64,000 nucleotides of DNA from NCBI RefSeq assembly GCF_047663525.1, contig NC_092601.1, positions 19,814,001-19,878,000 of the forward strand, in the 5' to 3' direction. The notes under the pieces were generated by a model that saw nothing but the letters and a program-made list of their open reading frames with translations, had not been told where the DNA came from and ran no database searches. This DNA is from Anas platyrhynchos (Eukaryota > Chordata > Aves > Anseriformes > Anatidae). The translations under genes were made by a program, and so were the position numbers. Shown piece by piece: positions 50,283 through 60,690 of this stretch (positions are counted from its first letter, which is position 1; each line of letters begins with the position of its first letter).

Positions 50283-52724
50283 CCCCAGGAAGCACCACTT
50301 TTACAGAGAGATGAACCTAATGGTCCTTCTCACTCAGAAGCCCTTCCCAAAGACCCTTCATGGGCACTGACACAGTTATTTTGTAGTTTTAATCTCTCTC
50401 TTCCCCAAGACCAGGAGCTAAGTCTGTCCCAGTTTCAGGAAGCCTTCTTGCAGCTGCCTGCCATGCAGCACTCACAGGAGGACAAGGCAAAGCACCTTGC
50501 TTGTGTACAGGATCCTACTGTGATGCTCTGAACCATGTGTGGGATGGGCAAAGTCACACCTTGGTGTGCATGTGTTCATAGGACTGCTCCAGGAAGTTTT
50601 GGGGCTTAGCAAACACCTCAAGGCTAATGATGGAGACAGAAGCAATGGGCATCTTCTGGGGAAGATGCCAAGCCAATGATACTCTTCCCTTCTGGGAGAC
50701 CTCAGCCCATGGCACTGGATGCTGAGCAGCCCTAGGGAAGTAAAGTTGCCATCAACAAGCCAACAACACACTTACAACTTCCTGATCTGAGCAAGAAGCC
50801 ATCTGATCAGCTGCTCTTCCCAGTAGCTCACAGCAAACATCCCATCCCAGGGGCAGGAACAGCAAGCAGAGGCCTCTGTTTACTATGTCCCCCTTACAAC
50901 ATCAGTGCAGCATTATGGCTTCAAGAGCATGCAGCTGTTTCCTCATTTCTTTTCACAAGCCTACTGTTGTCCCACCTGTGTCCTATAAAGGAGCAGTACA
51001 GCCCGGCACCAAGTGCTTCCCCCTAGCAGGCAGACATCCAGACTTTCTATAAAACCACTTCTTACATTGCCCCTAATTCTAGTTCAGTCATGGCAGAGCA
51101 GCCCAAGGGATGTGAACGCAATTTTCTCACTGAGTTACACTGAATCCTTTGGGGAAGGAGCCAGAATTACATAGAACCCATACAAACAAAAGCAACATTA
51201 CTATTCTGCATTTGAACTCTGTTATTATTTAGAGTTAACCTTTTCTACTTCTAAATCATAAACTAATTTTACATCCCACCGTCAGATATGGGCCATAAGC
51301 TACAGGAAACATGAGATGACTGTTTCATACTCTCATGAGTTAAAAGATAACAGGGCGCCCAGTGGTCATTGCTCCTCAGAACCAGACCTAGAGCAATAAA
51401 TTCACTCAAGCACACTAACCTATAGTCCTTTTGTTAAAAAAGGACAAAACAATGTAGATGAAAAGAAACATGGATAATACTGCAACTCACCCAGCTTGGC
51501 ACAGGGTGCTTCACTGGCAGTGGACATAAAAAGCACTCTCATTGCAGCAGAGATCCTTCCATGGTCATCTCCATCGGATTTAAATGCATCAGTTGGAATC
51601 TAGAACATAAGTACTTGTACAGTAAATACTACAAAAGTTGGAAGGCCACATTTAAAAAAGATCTGCTCTCTGCTAAGCTGTGAGAGTCAATACAGCCTAT
51701 AAGCGGCACTGGAAGCTGAAAGGATTACTCTCTGCCAAAGCAATTTGTATTAGTTTTTATTCCAGGAATGGAAAATGGACTTGATGGACAGAGAGTTATA
51801 CTAGCTCTGACCCTTTCCATGTTCGCTACCTGCAGGACCAAGTTATTGAGGGCTGGAAGCAGCTGCCACAGCCACAGCTCTCATGTCCAATCTCTCTGCT
51901 GAACAGCAAGCAGTGTGGCATTTCCTCCACTCTGAACAGCCAGACTGCTGCACGTATCCAGCCCCATAGTTGTACTCCTGTGGCTTCTTGTACCACAAGA
52001 GTTAAGGTAAGATCATTTCAACCTTACCTTGGAGGGAGGAACAGAAGTGGTAAGTATAGCCTCAATGGAACAACAAATTGGGCTAGTTTATATGTTGATG
52101 GTAGTTTGATTTTCCCAGGAACCACAGCCTCACCTGTTCTGCTGGCAGTGCACCTGCACAGACTGCATGGACATGGCTGTGCAGGATCCTTTTCAGCTAA
52201 GCTTTGATGGTATCAGTATCTAAACTGCTTTGAAGCATTACAAGGCTTTCTGGCTAGTGTGCTGGGCATGTGCTGTCTCACAGAAAGGAGCAACAAGTTT
52301 AATCATCCTGTCAGTTCAAAGCAGCAGCTCATGCCACAAACCAGTAATTTGCTACTAAAACCAATTCCTGCCAAAGGTATTGGTACACTGCTGGAGCCTC
52401 CCTGCATACAGCTGATGGACTGCCACACTGATCTCTCACAGCTCTCTACAGATAACTGAAAGAATACATCCTTAAAAAGAAGTTTCCCTCATCTAACGTT
52501 TGTTTTGTCCCAGCTGCCTTTCCAAATGCCAAACCCTCTTTAAAAAGAAAGCACACAAGGCAGAATTTAATTTATAAAACACTAATTTCCTTCTGAAATT
52601 TCAGCAAAGCTGGAGCTTGTCTTGAAAATTAAAACAAGCTGCATTTACTCTGTATACAATTAATTCCCTTCATGCCAAGTGTTACTTTGGGAAAGAGAAG
52701 CAGTCATAAACATATTCACCTGTC
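50283..52724. other. unassigned single-copy DNA
   Basis: No gene, RNA or repeat is recognised. Open frames are short. Confidence 0.55.
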
Positions 52725-52764
52725 AAAAGAAAAAAAAAGAAAAAAAAAGAAAAAAAAAAAAAAA
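52725..52764 (+). repeat. A-rich tract with G interruptions
   Basis: Forty bases of A8-9 blocks separated by single G residues, ending in about 15 A residues. It is low-complexity DNA, perhaps an old poly(A) tail, although no retroposed body is recognisable upstream. Confidence 0.9.
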
Positions 52765-54606
52765 GCAGTTAAAGTAAATAATTCAAGAGATTTAAAAATA
52801 AATTCACACTTTCACAGAAACAGACTTCCAAGCTTCTTTTTATCTCTTCTCAGCAGCACCTTGTTGTAATTGAACAGTGATACAAATATAAAGGGAGAGA
52901 GAGCACAGAGCAGGTTCTGGGCCCGTCTAGCTTTAAAACCAAAGGAGTCTGTTTGCAGGGACAGAGTCCTATGAAATTCACACAGAGGCATCCTGGATTT
53001 GCAGGTACACCTAAAGAAATTAAACCTTTGATATTCTGGGAAACCGTTACTAGAGAAGTGCTGCTTATGTAAGTAGGAACAAGCCCCAACCACGGCCCAA
53101 TGCTCCATGGTGCCTGGTGGTTCCCCTCATCCTGGCTGGGCTCTGGGACTTTCCCTGAAGTTTTCAGGCCTTTCCATATCTGGAGAGGTAAAAAACTGCA
53201 TTGTATCTATTGGATACAGCGTGGATTCTTGCCAGCCATGAACCCCAGACCTTGTGTCCCATGCACTGTGCTGAGTGGAGGAGGGCTCTGACAGCATTTA
53301 CAGACGCAAGAGCACCACTGCAGCTTAGTAGCTTGTTTACACTCTGCTCAGTATTCCAAGTTTGTCATTATGTCAAAACTATGTTCTCGCTGTGGAGGTA
53401 GCAGAGAGAAAAGGGCTGTCTGGTGGTCCCTGGCCTGTCAGCTCTTGGAAAGCAACCTGGGCTCCTGCTTTTCTCCAGAATAAAATTCAAATCCTGGGAG
53501 AAGATGATGCATGCAGTCAACACTGCCATTAGCAGCTGAGGGCTCTTGCCAAGTCTGTCAGGGTGATTTGCATGGCCAGTAGGCTGATCTCCCAAAAACA
53601 GGACCTGTGGTCACAAACCCTATTTCTTTCCTTGCCTATAGGAAGCAACCTTGATTCATTCATTCAACTTGTATTGATCCTCTTTTCTTTATTTTTATGA
53701 GAAATGAATGGTGAGGAGCTTTTTCTCTGTTTAAACTTCAGGGGATATTGTTCAAGGACTTGTTGTGATGTTTCTCTGTCTGACAGCTTTATTGGGTAAT
53801 AGCCACTGATGGTATATGTGTGCACAGACAGTCAGACCTTTTATACTATGTGTGTTCCCATAAAAATGATTGGTTTTAAGGTGTTATTCTAGCATTGTTG
53901 TGATTGTACCATGAGACCAAACAGTCAAAAAGGCAGATGTGAACTGAAGGCTGATTAGTAGATGTGCATTGATTCTCCCTCTTCTCCATACCCCGACAGG
54001 GAGAAGCCACACCACTATCTGCCTGCTAAAGACAGATAGCAGGGAAGGCAAAAGCATGGCTTGTTGGAATTCAGTTAGTAAATAATAATCAGATATCCCA
54101 GCTCCCAGGGAATGGCTGCACCCTATATTTCCCTGCCCTCCTGAACCAAGCTGGAGAAATTTGTTTAGGCCTAAAGAACCAAATGCATCTCTGTCACCCT
54201 AGGCACATTCTGCCTGTGACAGCGTCCCTGGCACCCAGCACCTGGGCAGACAGCACTGGACTTTCAGAGAAGCAGTGTTCTTTAGCAGGGAGACAACCAG
54301 AGCTCACTGCCCTCCAGGGCCTCTGGAAGCCCACTCTTGTAGCACTGGAAATGTTGTTAGAGTAGCCTCTGCACTGCTGCAATAATAGCAGCTATTTATG
54401 CAGACAGCCAGTTCTGCCCCCTTAAAAGCCGTACTGAAGACATAATTGATGCCACTAGCATCCTTGTTACTCTATTTCCAAAACAGAATGTGTGCTTTGT
54501 TAGTTTCTTAGCCAGTGCCATTACCTACCAATAGTTAATTATTACACATTCATTGTAACTGAGATTTCAGATGATTTATAGTTTTGATTGCTTATTTTTT
54601 CATCAG
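52765..54606. other. unassigned DNA upstream of the candidate exon
   Basis: No gene or repeat is recognised. The last 120 bases (54.48-54.60 kb) are AT-rich and contain gttaattattacac and gatttatagttttgattgc. This resembles the conserved intronic sequence often seen beside regulated exons. Confidence 0.45.
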
Positions 54607-54684
54607 TGGTTCCAAAACCCCATCCAGCCAGAAGTGAAAAAGTTTAAATGTTATCTCAGGGATGGCTGGCTCACATTGACACCG
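54607..54684 (+). CDS. candidate internal exon (78 bp, phase 0-0), protein unknown
   Basis: An open segment of 26 codons between a good acceptor (tattttttcatcag, ending at 54606) and a near-consensus donor (ACCG|GTAAGC at 54685). The length is divisible by three and the frame entered at phase 0 has no stop. The peptide begins WFQNPIQPEVKKF and ends LRDGWLTLTP. Its aromatic and proline-rich composition looks more protein-like than the background open frames. AT-rich, enhancer-like DNA flanks both sides, as is often seen around alternatively spliced exons. I could not place it in a known family. If it and 47095-47214 belong to one transcript they would splice in frame. The alternative is a pseudo-exon. 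Confidence 0.38.
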
Positions 54685-56429
54685 GTAAGCGAAGGTAATA
54701 AGGAAGAGTCATTGATTATTTCAAAAGAGAAGAACAGATGTTCCACATATTAAGGAGCTATTACACTAAGTGTCATCCCAGTGACTTGCGGGAGTGGCAC
54801 ACTCATTTGTCTAAGATTAGCTGTTACAACAAGGTCATTTATGCTTTACTGTAATTAGTCATGCCAGTATTGATAAAGAAAGAAAAAATAGAACCCTGGA
54901 AATGAAGCATCATTATCTCATCACAAGACCATCTCCTTGAGTTCAAGCTTCCTCAAAAATCCCAATAGAGTCCAGTTCATGCATGACACAAGGTTTTGCT
55001 CCTTCCTTTCCAGTGCTGCAGAGGAAAAAGGAGTATGAAATGTTGAACCCAGTACCCCAATAAGAAATCAGAAAAAAATTTAGAACGCCACTCTCCTGGG
55101 AAGCAGCAAAACAGCTAGAGAGCCCAAGAGATCCTTGTCCAAAACAATATCCAGGAGAAACAGCCTCATGCACTTAGTGACCAAAAATATACTGACTCTA
55201 GTTACTCCTACTGCAACTTGCCAACTTCTCTTTGGACTGCACCAGGCAGGACTTTGGTCCAGTGACCAAAACCTAAACCCTCCTCAGACCCAGCAGTGGT
55301 TTTCTGGGCTTGATCTGATGTAGCTGTCATGATAAAGGGCATAGTGTTCCTGAGAGTTACTGAAAGAACACAGCTTTTTTTCTATGTACGTATTATTAAG
55401 ATTGAACCAGAAGCCTGGTGGTGCCAGCAGTTGTAAGCATTTCTATTTGCTTACTTTCCAGAGGCATTTTTTTTTGTGGATGTCAACTGGTCATCACATG
55501 AAATACTGATGCACACAGTCTTGACATCTACAAACTGTGAAACAAAGCAGCTTCAGAGCACTGCCTCCACTGCAGCATGTTGTTGAAACCTCACTAGCTG
55601 TTTTTGCAGCTTTTCAGCATCTTGAACAGCAGAGAGCAAGGAGGCCTCCATGTATCCTGCCCCAATGTGCAAGGAGACAGTGGCCTCTGGTCTGTCATCC
55701 TGGCAAAGGTTTCTGTCCTACAAACAAGGAAGATGAAACCCCAGGACCTTCTGGCAACCATGGGAAGAGTCCACCTTGTAATCTGGCATGGCAAGGGACA
55801 GGCTCGTATCTAACCTGGTGTGAAACAATGCCAGCACCACAGACAGTAACCAGGTGAACCAGCTGCTAGAGCCAAACACGTGAAAGGGATGCAGGAGCAA
55901 ATATGCCCACCGTCTCCAGGCCCTCCTGCCACCAGTACATGCTGCTCTTGGCTGCTGGGCCCAGGCCTGCCAGCTGCCTCAGCCCACCCAACTCCGCTCA
56001 GTAGCCAGGTGAGCCTGCCGGGCTCCACGCTGCAGCCAGCCATGGCCCTCTCCTGGCCTGAGTAAAGCAGCCGTGAGAGGCACCTGCAGCAGCTCCCGAC
56101 CCTGCACCTCCTCTGAGCCCTGACCTCAGCACGCTCCACCGCAGGTCGCCCCCAGCCCATGCCTTGCATCAGTGGGCAAACACGTTGAGCACACATCCAC
56201 ACCTTCTCAAATGGTGCAAAGTAAGTGAAAGAAGAAATGAGACTTAAGAATATTCAAATGGCTTGTGAAATTTGCAGGAAAGATAGTTTAGAAGTTTGCA
56301 TCATATTCAAATAGTCTAACAATAAGTTTTTCAACAGCTGTTTCAAGAAACCCAGCTCTGAATCCACCCTCTCTTCTCTACAATGCATGTCAAATCTGCA
56401 TCAAACCACTTGCCACCTGTTTCCACTTT
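54685..56429. other. unassigned DNA
   Basis: The first 200 bases are AT-rich with TAAT/ATTA words and could be intronic regulatory sequence. The stretch 55.88-56.16 kb is GC-rich and open on both strands for compositional reasons. No gene or repeat is recognised. Confidence 0.5.
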
Positions 56430-56760
56430 GCAGGCAACCAATCATTGTTTATCAAAGTAACAAAGCTGCTTTCAGTTTGAAAGCAACAAATCAAAGTTTA
56501 ATTATTTTGTCCTTCAGAGCTTTATGCTATCTTTTATGAAGGCTTTTTCAGATATGAAGAACTATCATTGGCTGCCTTAAAAAAGGGAATAATTGACTGA
56601 CAGCTGAAAAAACACTTCTAAGGACAATAGTATTTGTCAGTCTGGTATTTTTCACTCTGAAGACAAAACACATTTTTATCAACACCCTGAAATTATTTTG
56701 TCAACAAAATTCACTTTGTTGCATTACCTTCATCTGTCAAACTGACAGGACATTCTCCAG
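56430..56760. promoter_or_regulatory. candidate enhancer-like block (SOX/TCF/MEIS-type words)
   Basis: This AT-rich, non-coding block contains ATCAAAG (TCF/LEF-like) at 56451 and 56490, ATTGTTT and ACAATAG (SOX-like) at 56444 and 56624, TGACAG followed by CAGCTG (TALE and E-box-like) at 56598-56606, and an inverted CTGTCA/TGACAG pair at 56734-56748. A 15-base word from this pair, tctgtcaaactgaca, also occurs in the block at 4265-4500. The density of motifs and absence of open frames suggest regulatory DNA. Function and conservation are inference. The block ends at an A17 tract. Confidence 0.3.
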
Positions 56761-56766
56761 AGCATT

Positions 56767-56797
56767 AAAAAAAAAAAAAAAAACAAAAACAAAAAAC
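56767..56797 (+). repeat. poly(A) tract A17 with C interruptions
   Basis: Seventeen A residues followed by C-A5-C-A6. It is low-complexity DNA, possibly an old retroposition tail, with no recognisable body. Confidence 0.9.
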
Positions 56798-57485
56798 ATT
56801 TTGCTAGCACAATTAATTTCTGCAAAATTAAATTTTGCCTTTTAATCATATGTATGGGAAGATGTTGCAATACATGCACAGGAACGTGTGAACAGCAATG
56901 CCATTAGCTCACTCACAGCTAGGAAGAGATCAGACATGCAAAATCTATGCCAGAGGAACACTACATCAGCCTGATACAAGTTGAAGAGATGCAACAGCTG
57001 ATCAGTTAAATATAGACAAGATCCCCACTTCAGTATATCACGTTTCTACAAATTATTTGATCATACTTAAAACATTTCAAATAACTTTATATAGCATTTT
57101 CCACAGCAATTAGAGAAAAGTGTGCGTGAATACACAAAATGAAGCATTATCTCCCTAACCAAATTAGGATACATTATGTATTCACTGGGTGGTTCTATCA
57201 CCTAATGGCATGGATGAAGTGGAAAGATGTACAAGTACCCCACACAACAACAACACATTGTACTACTGGAGAATGATTTTTTACACACTCAGTACATTAA
57301 TACAAGTAGCAAACAAGTGCTTTGGTTCTATGCCGTTTGTGGGATTTTTAAAAGGACTTTTCTGAACAGACCTTTATCAAATGCCTACTTGTGATTTGGA
57401 CACCAAACTCTCAATTACTTTGTACATTTCCTCTCAGACTCTTTTGACCATGCTTCTACCTGAATTTAAATCTGCAGCAGACACA
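56798..57485. other. unassigned AT-rich DNA
   Basis: No gene or repeat is recognised. Confidence 0.55.
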
Positions 57486-57549
57486 TAAATGGACAATTTT
57501 CATAGAATCTTTGAATCATTCAGGTTGGATATGTAAATGGACTATTTTC
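57486..57549 (-). mobile_element. minute CR1 3'-tail insertion with 16-bp flanking direct repeats
   Basis: The segment 57501-57529 read on the minus strand is tccaacctgaat followed by gattcaaagattctatg, which matches the last bases of a CR1 3' untranslated tail. It is flanked by taaatggacaattttc (57486-57501) and taaatggactattttc (57534-57549), a 16-base direct repeat with one mismatch. The arrangement fits a target-primed insertion of only about 30 bases. CR1 insertions are generally described as lacking long target-site duplications, which makes the flanking repeat noteworthy. Confidence 0.7.
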
Positions 57550-57582
57550 CTTATGCACACTTTGTTTTTTGGTAAAATAATC

Positions 57583-57672
57583 CACGAAGAGGTCAAGTAA
57601 CTTTCTTAATGTCATGCATTTGACCAATACCAGGTAAAGGAGCAAAACCTAAACTTTCTGCCTCCAGTTCTG
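57583..57672 (+). repeat. possible ancient MIR/L2-like 3' relic
   Basis: The words gaggtcaagtaact, then aatgtcat, then accaggtaaaggagcaaaacc, and finally ctgcctccagttctgt are arranged like the 3' part of MIR and related old elements (GAGGTTAAGTAACTTGCCCAAGGTCAC ... GAACCCAGGTCTGTCTGACTCC). Divergence is high and the call is by eye only. Confidence 0.3.
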
Positions 57673-59919
57673 TCCCCCTACACAATAATACGCATGAATG
57701 TTACTCATGCATTGCCAGAATTACATGAGTGTGCCTAGATGAATAATGGATAAATTGAGATGTTCTCAGACAAGATTATATGTGCACTTGTAGGGACAGA
57801 AAGTATCTCACACACAAACACACACACCCTCTTCATGAATCACAAAAGTTGCATTTTGAAACTCAGAAGGTTAAAGAAAAAGGCATTGCTGAAACTTTAG
57901 AAATGAATTTACAGGCAACTGAAATACATTTCCCAAGAGCTGTATGACTGGGACACTTTGTGAAATCAGTAGATAACTAGAGAAACTAGTGTTCAAACTA
58001 AAGTGTGGATCTTCCCAGACTTCTGGTCTTCTGTTCAGAAGCACAAACACACAGATGCTCACAAATACTCAATACAAGAGTTGACCAACACAGTTAGACA
58101 TGCAAATTTATGCTGTATGCTGAGAAATGCTGATAATTGTTATTCTAGGAAACAAAACATTCCATCAAAGTGTCTCCTTAAGCTTGTTTCTACATCTTTT
58201 ACCAGTTCCTATCATAAACCTCAGACTCAAAAGTCAAACTTGGAGAACAAGTTCTGCCTCACACCTTGGTTTCTTTTCTCTAGTATTCTGCAATGCACTT
58301 TCTGATTTCCTGGGAGCTGATTCAGGGTGAAGCAAGGAAAAGCTACACAGTAAAGAAAAGCCGGAACACCTACACAGGTTTCATCATGAACACAAATTCC
58401 TTCCAGATGTAGCAGTGTCTGTGCAGCGTCTTCTTTATGACGTGTCTTCATGGTTAATGGCTGAGCTGCAAAACTTGAATTTTGACCTAGCAGGTGATGC
58501 AGCTGGTTATCTCTTACTTTGGCACTGCCTTCGGAATGCCTTGAGAGACCACATCTTCAATAGCCATTCACTGTCATGGAATTAAAATCTGGTACACCCC
58601 CTTCCCTGCCTTGTCTTTTCTGGGGCTTGGTAACAGCCACTCAGCCCCTCTCCCAATGCTCAGTTTCTTCCCAGCTCCAGAAAGTGTTGAGGTTTTCATA
58701 GTCACAGCCACAAGACTTAAATACGCTTACTCTCCCTGAACCCCTTTTTGACACTGAATCATTTATTCATTAATCTGTTTTTCATATTTCTAAATAGAAA
58801 CAGACAGTACTGGTGCGAATGATCAATCGTGCATTCTCTCATTCCTCCCTGTTTCCATCATTTTAGAATCTACCCTGCTTTTAATCTTGGGTCTTTTTAT
58901 TAGAATTTGGTTTTGTGAAGAATTTGACACTTCATTATGGCAGTTCTATGCTAACAGAGTTATTAGTTCCTATCTGCATTGGTCACTTATAGATGACATT
59001 GCACATTCAAGTCCCTCTTGCATCTACCTGAAATACACTCCAAGAGTAAAAAGACTGGCCTTTGGGATCTGTGCCCCACTTTACTGCCAGTAAAGACACT
59101 TCCAGGGTGCATCAGGGCTAAGTCCATATGCCTTGCCTTCTGCTGCCAGAAGCGTTCTGCTAGCGCTTTTCTCTCTCCTTTACACTGGCCTTGCACATTT
59201 GATGCTAGCTGCAGCCAGCACAGCAGCCCAGCTCAGACAGCACAGTCCAAAGCAGCAGAGGTGGTATAGCCTACAGTAGCACCGTAGCCTAAATCTCTAG
59301 AAAGGGCTCATTGCAGAGCTATCAAGACCAAGACACACTAGGTCAGACCCAGCCCAGACCCCTTCCAGCTCCGCATTCACATACTTGCCAGATAACCTTC
59401 AAGAACCCATGTGCTAAATGCAGTGAGAGAGACCCCCATTTCCTGCAGTACCAACCAGGTGACTCTGGCATGTGGATTCCCAAAGCAAGACATTGCAGAG
59501 GCAAGCTGAAACACACCATCTGGTGGAGTCCCATCTCTGCAAGTCACCTTGCTAGATGACATCTTCCCTAACAGGAAGCCCAGCATTGTCATCTTTCCAT
59601 CACATGATAGTCTGGCCTGTTTGGTCCTGTTTTCTGTCTACGACAACCCCTCTGTTGGATCTCTGCTGTGATCCAACATGCTAGATTTTCCTAGGCACTG
59701 GCTCTTCTCAGGCTGTGGTCTGATGTGCCAGCTGCACCCATCACTGGACTCACACAATCTCACATGAGTGATCAAGTGAGCTGACAGGTGTGCAACACTG
59801 CGAGGCTTCATACAGAAGGCAGCTAACTGAAGAACTGTGACCAGAGCTTCCATCTGGCTGTAATGTTCCAGAAAGAAAAGGACAAATTAAAGACAATCAG
59901 GTTTATATAATTATTTGGG
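57673..59919. other. unassigned single-copy DNA
   Basis: A short (CA)n tract lies at about 57809-57828. Otherwise no gene or repeat is recognised. Confidence 0.55.
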
Positions 59920-60690
59920 GCCCAAAGCTGAACACAGTACTCGAGGCACAGCCTCACCAGAGCAGAGTACAGGGGGACGATCACCTCCCTGCTCCTGCTG
60001 GCTGCATTATTCCTGATACAAGCCAGGATGCCGTTGGCCTTTTTGGCCATCTGGGCACACTGTTGGCTCATGCTCAGGAGAGCATTGATCAACACCCCCA
60101 GATCCTTTTCCTCTGCACAGCTTTTTAGCTACTCTTCCCCGAGCCTGTAGCGTTGCATAGGGTTGTTGTGACCAAAGTGCAGGACCCAGCACTTAGCCAT
60201 GCTGAACCTCATTGCATTGGCCTCTGCCCATCAATCCATCCTGTCCAGGTCCCTCTGCAGGGCCTTCCTACCCTCCAGCAGATGGACACTTCTCCTCAAC
60301 TTGGTGTCATCTGCAAACTTACTGAGGGTGCACTCAATTCCCTCATCCAAATCAATAAAGATATTGAAGATGAAGGACCCCAACACCAACCCCTGGGTAA
60401 CACCACTGGTGACTGGTCACCAGCTGGATTTCACTCCATTCACCACCACTCTCTTGGACTGGCCATCCAGCCAGTTTTTAACCCAGCAAAGTGTGTACCT
60501 GTGCAAGCCACGGGCTGAGAGCTTCTTATGGAGAATACTGTGGGAGACTGTGTCAAAGGCTTTGCTGAAGTCTAGATAGAGTATGTCAACAGTCTTTTAC
60601 ACCAGGTGGGTCACCTGGTCATAGAAGGAGATGAGGTTGGTCAGGCAGGACTTGCCTTTCATGAACCAATGTTGTCTGGGACTGGCCCAG
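59920..60690 (-). mobile_element. CR1 LINE internal reverse-transcriptase fragment (copy C)
   Basis: On the minus strand this reads as the central to C-terminal part of the CR1 ORF2 reverse transcriptase. From right to left it has MKGKSCLTNL (about 60.65 kb), YLDFSKAFDTVSH (about 60.57 kb), NWLDGQSKRVVVNGVKSSW, SGVTQG, the catalytic-type FADD motif (about 60.31 kb), [62 protein letters not shown] and [11 protein letters not shown]. Several in-frame stops interrupt it, for example after KSSW, after DRMD and after GEE, so it is dead. The 5' truncation is typical of LINEs. The loss of the 3' end is not, since LINE copies normally keep it. The break falls just after WAP, exactly where copy A (6.78 kb, opposite strand) begins. 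Confidence 0.95.
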
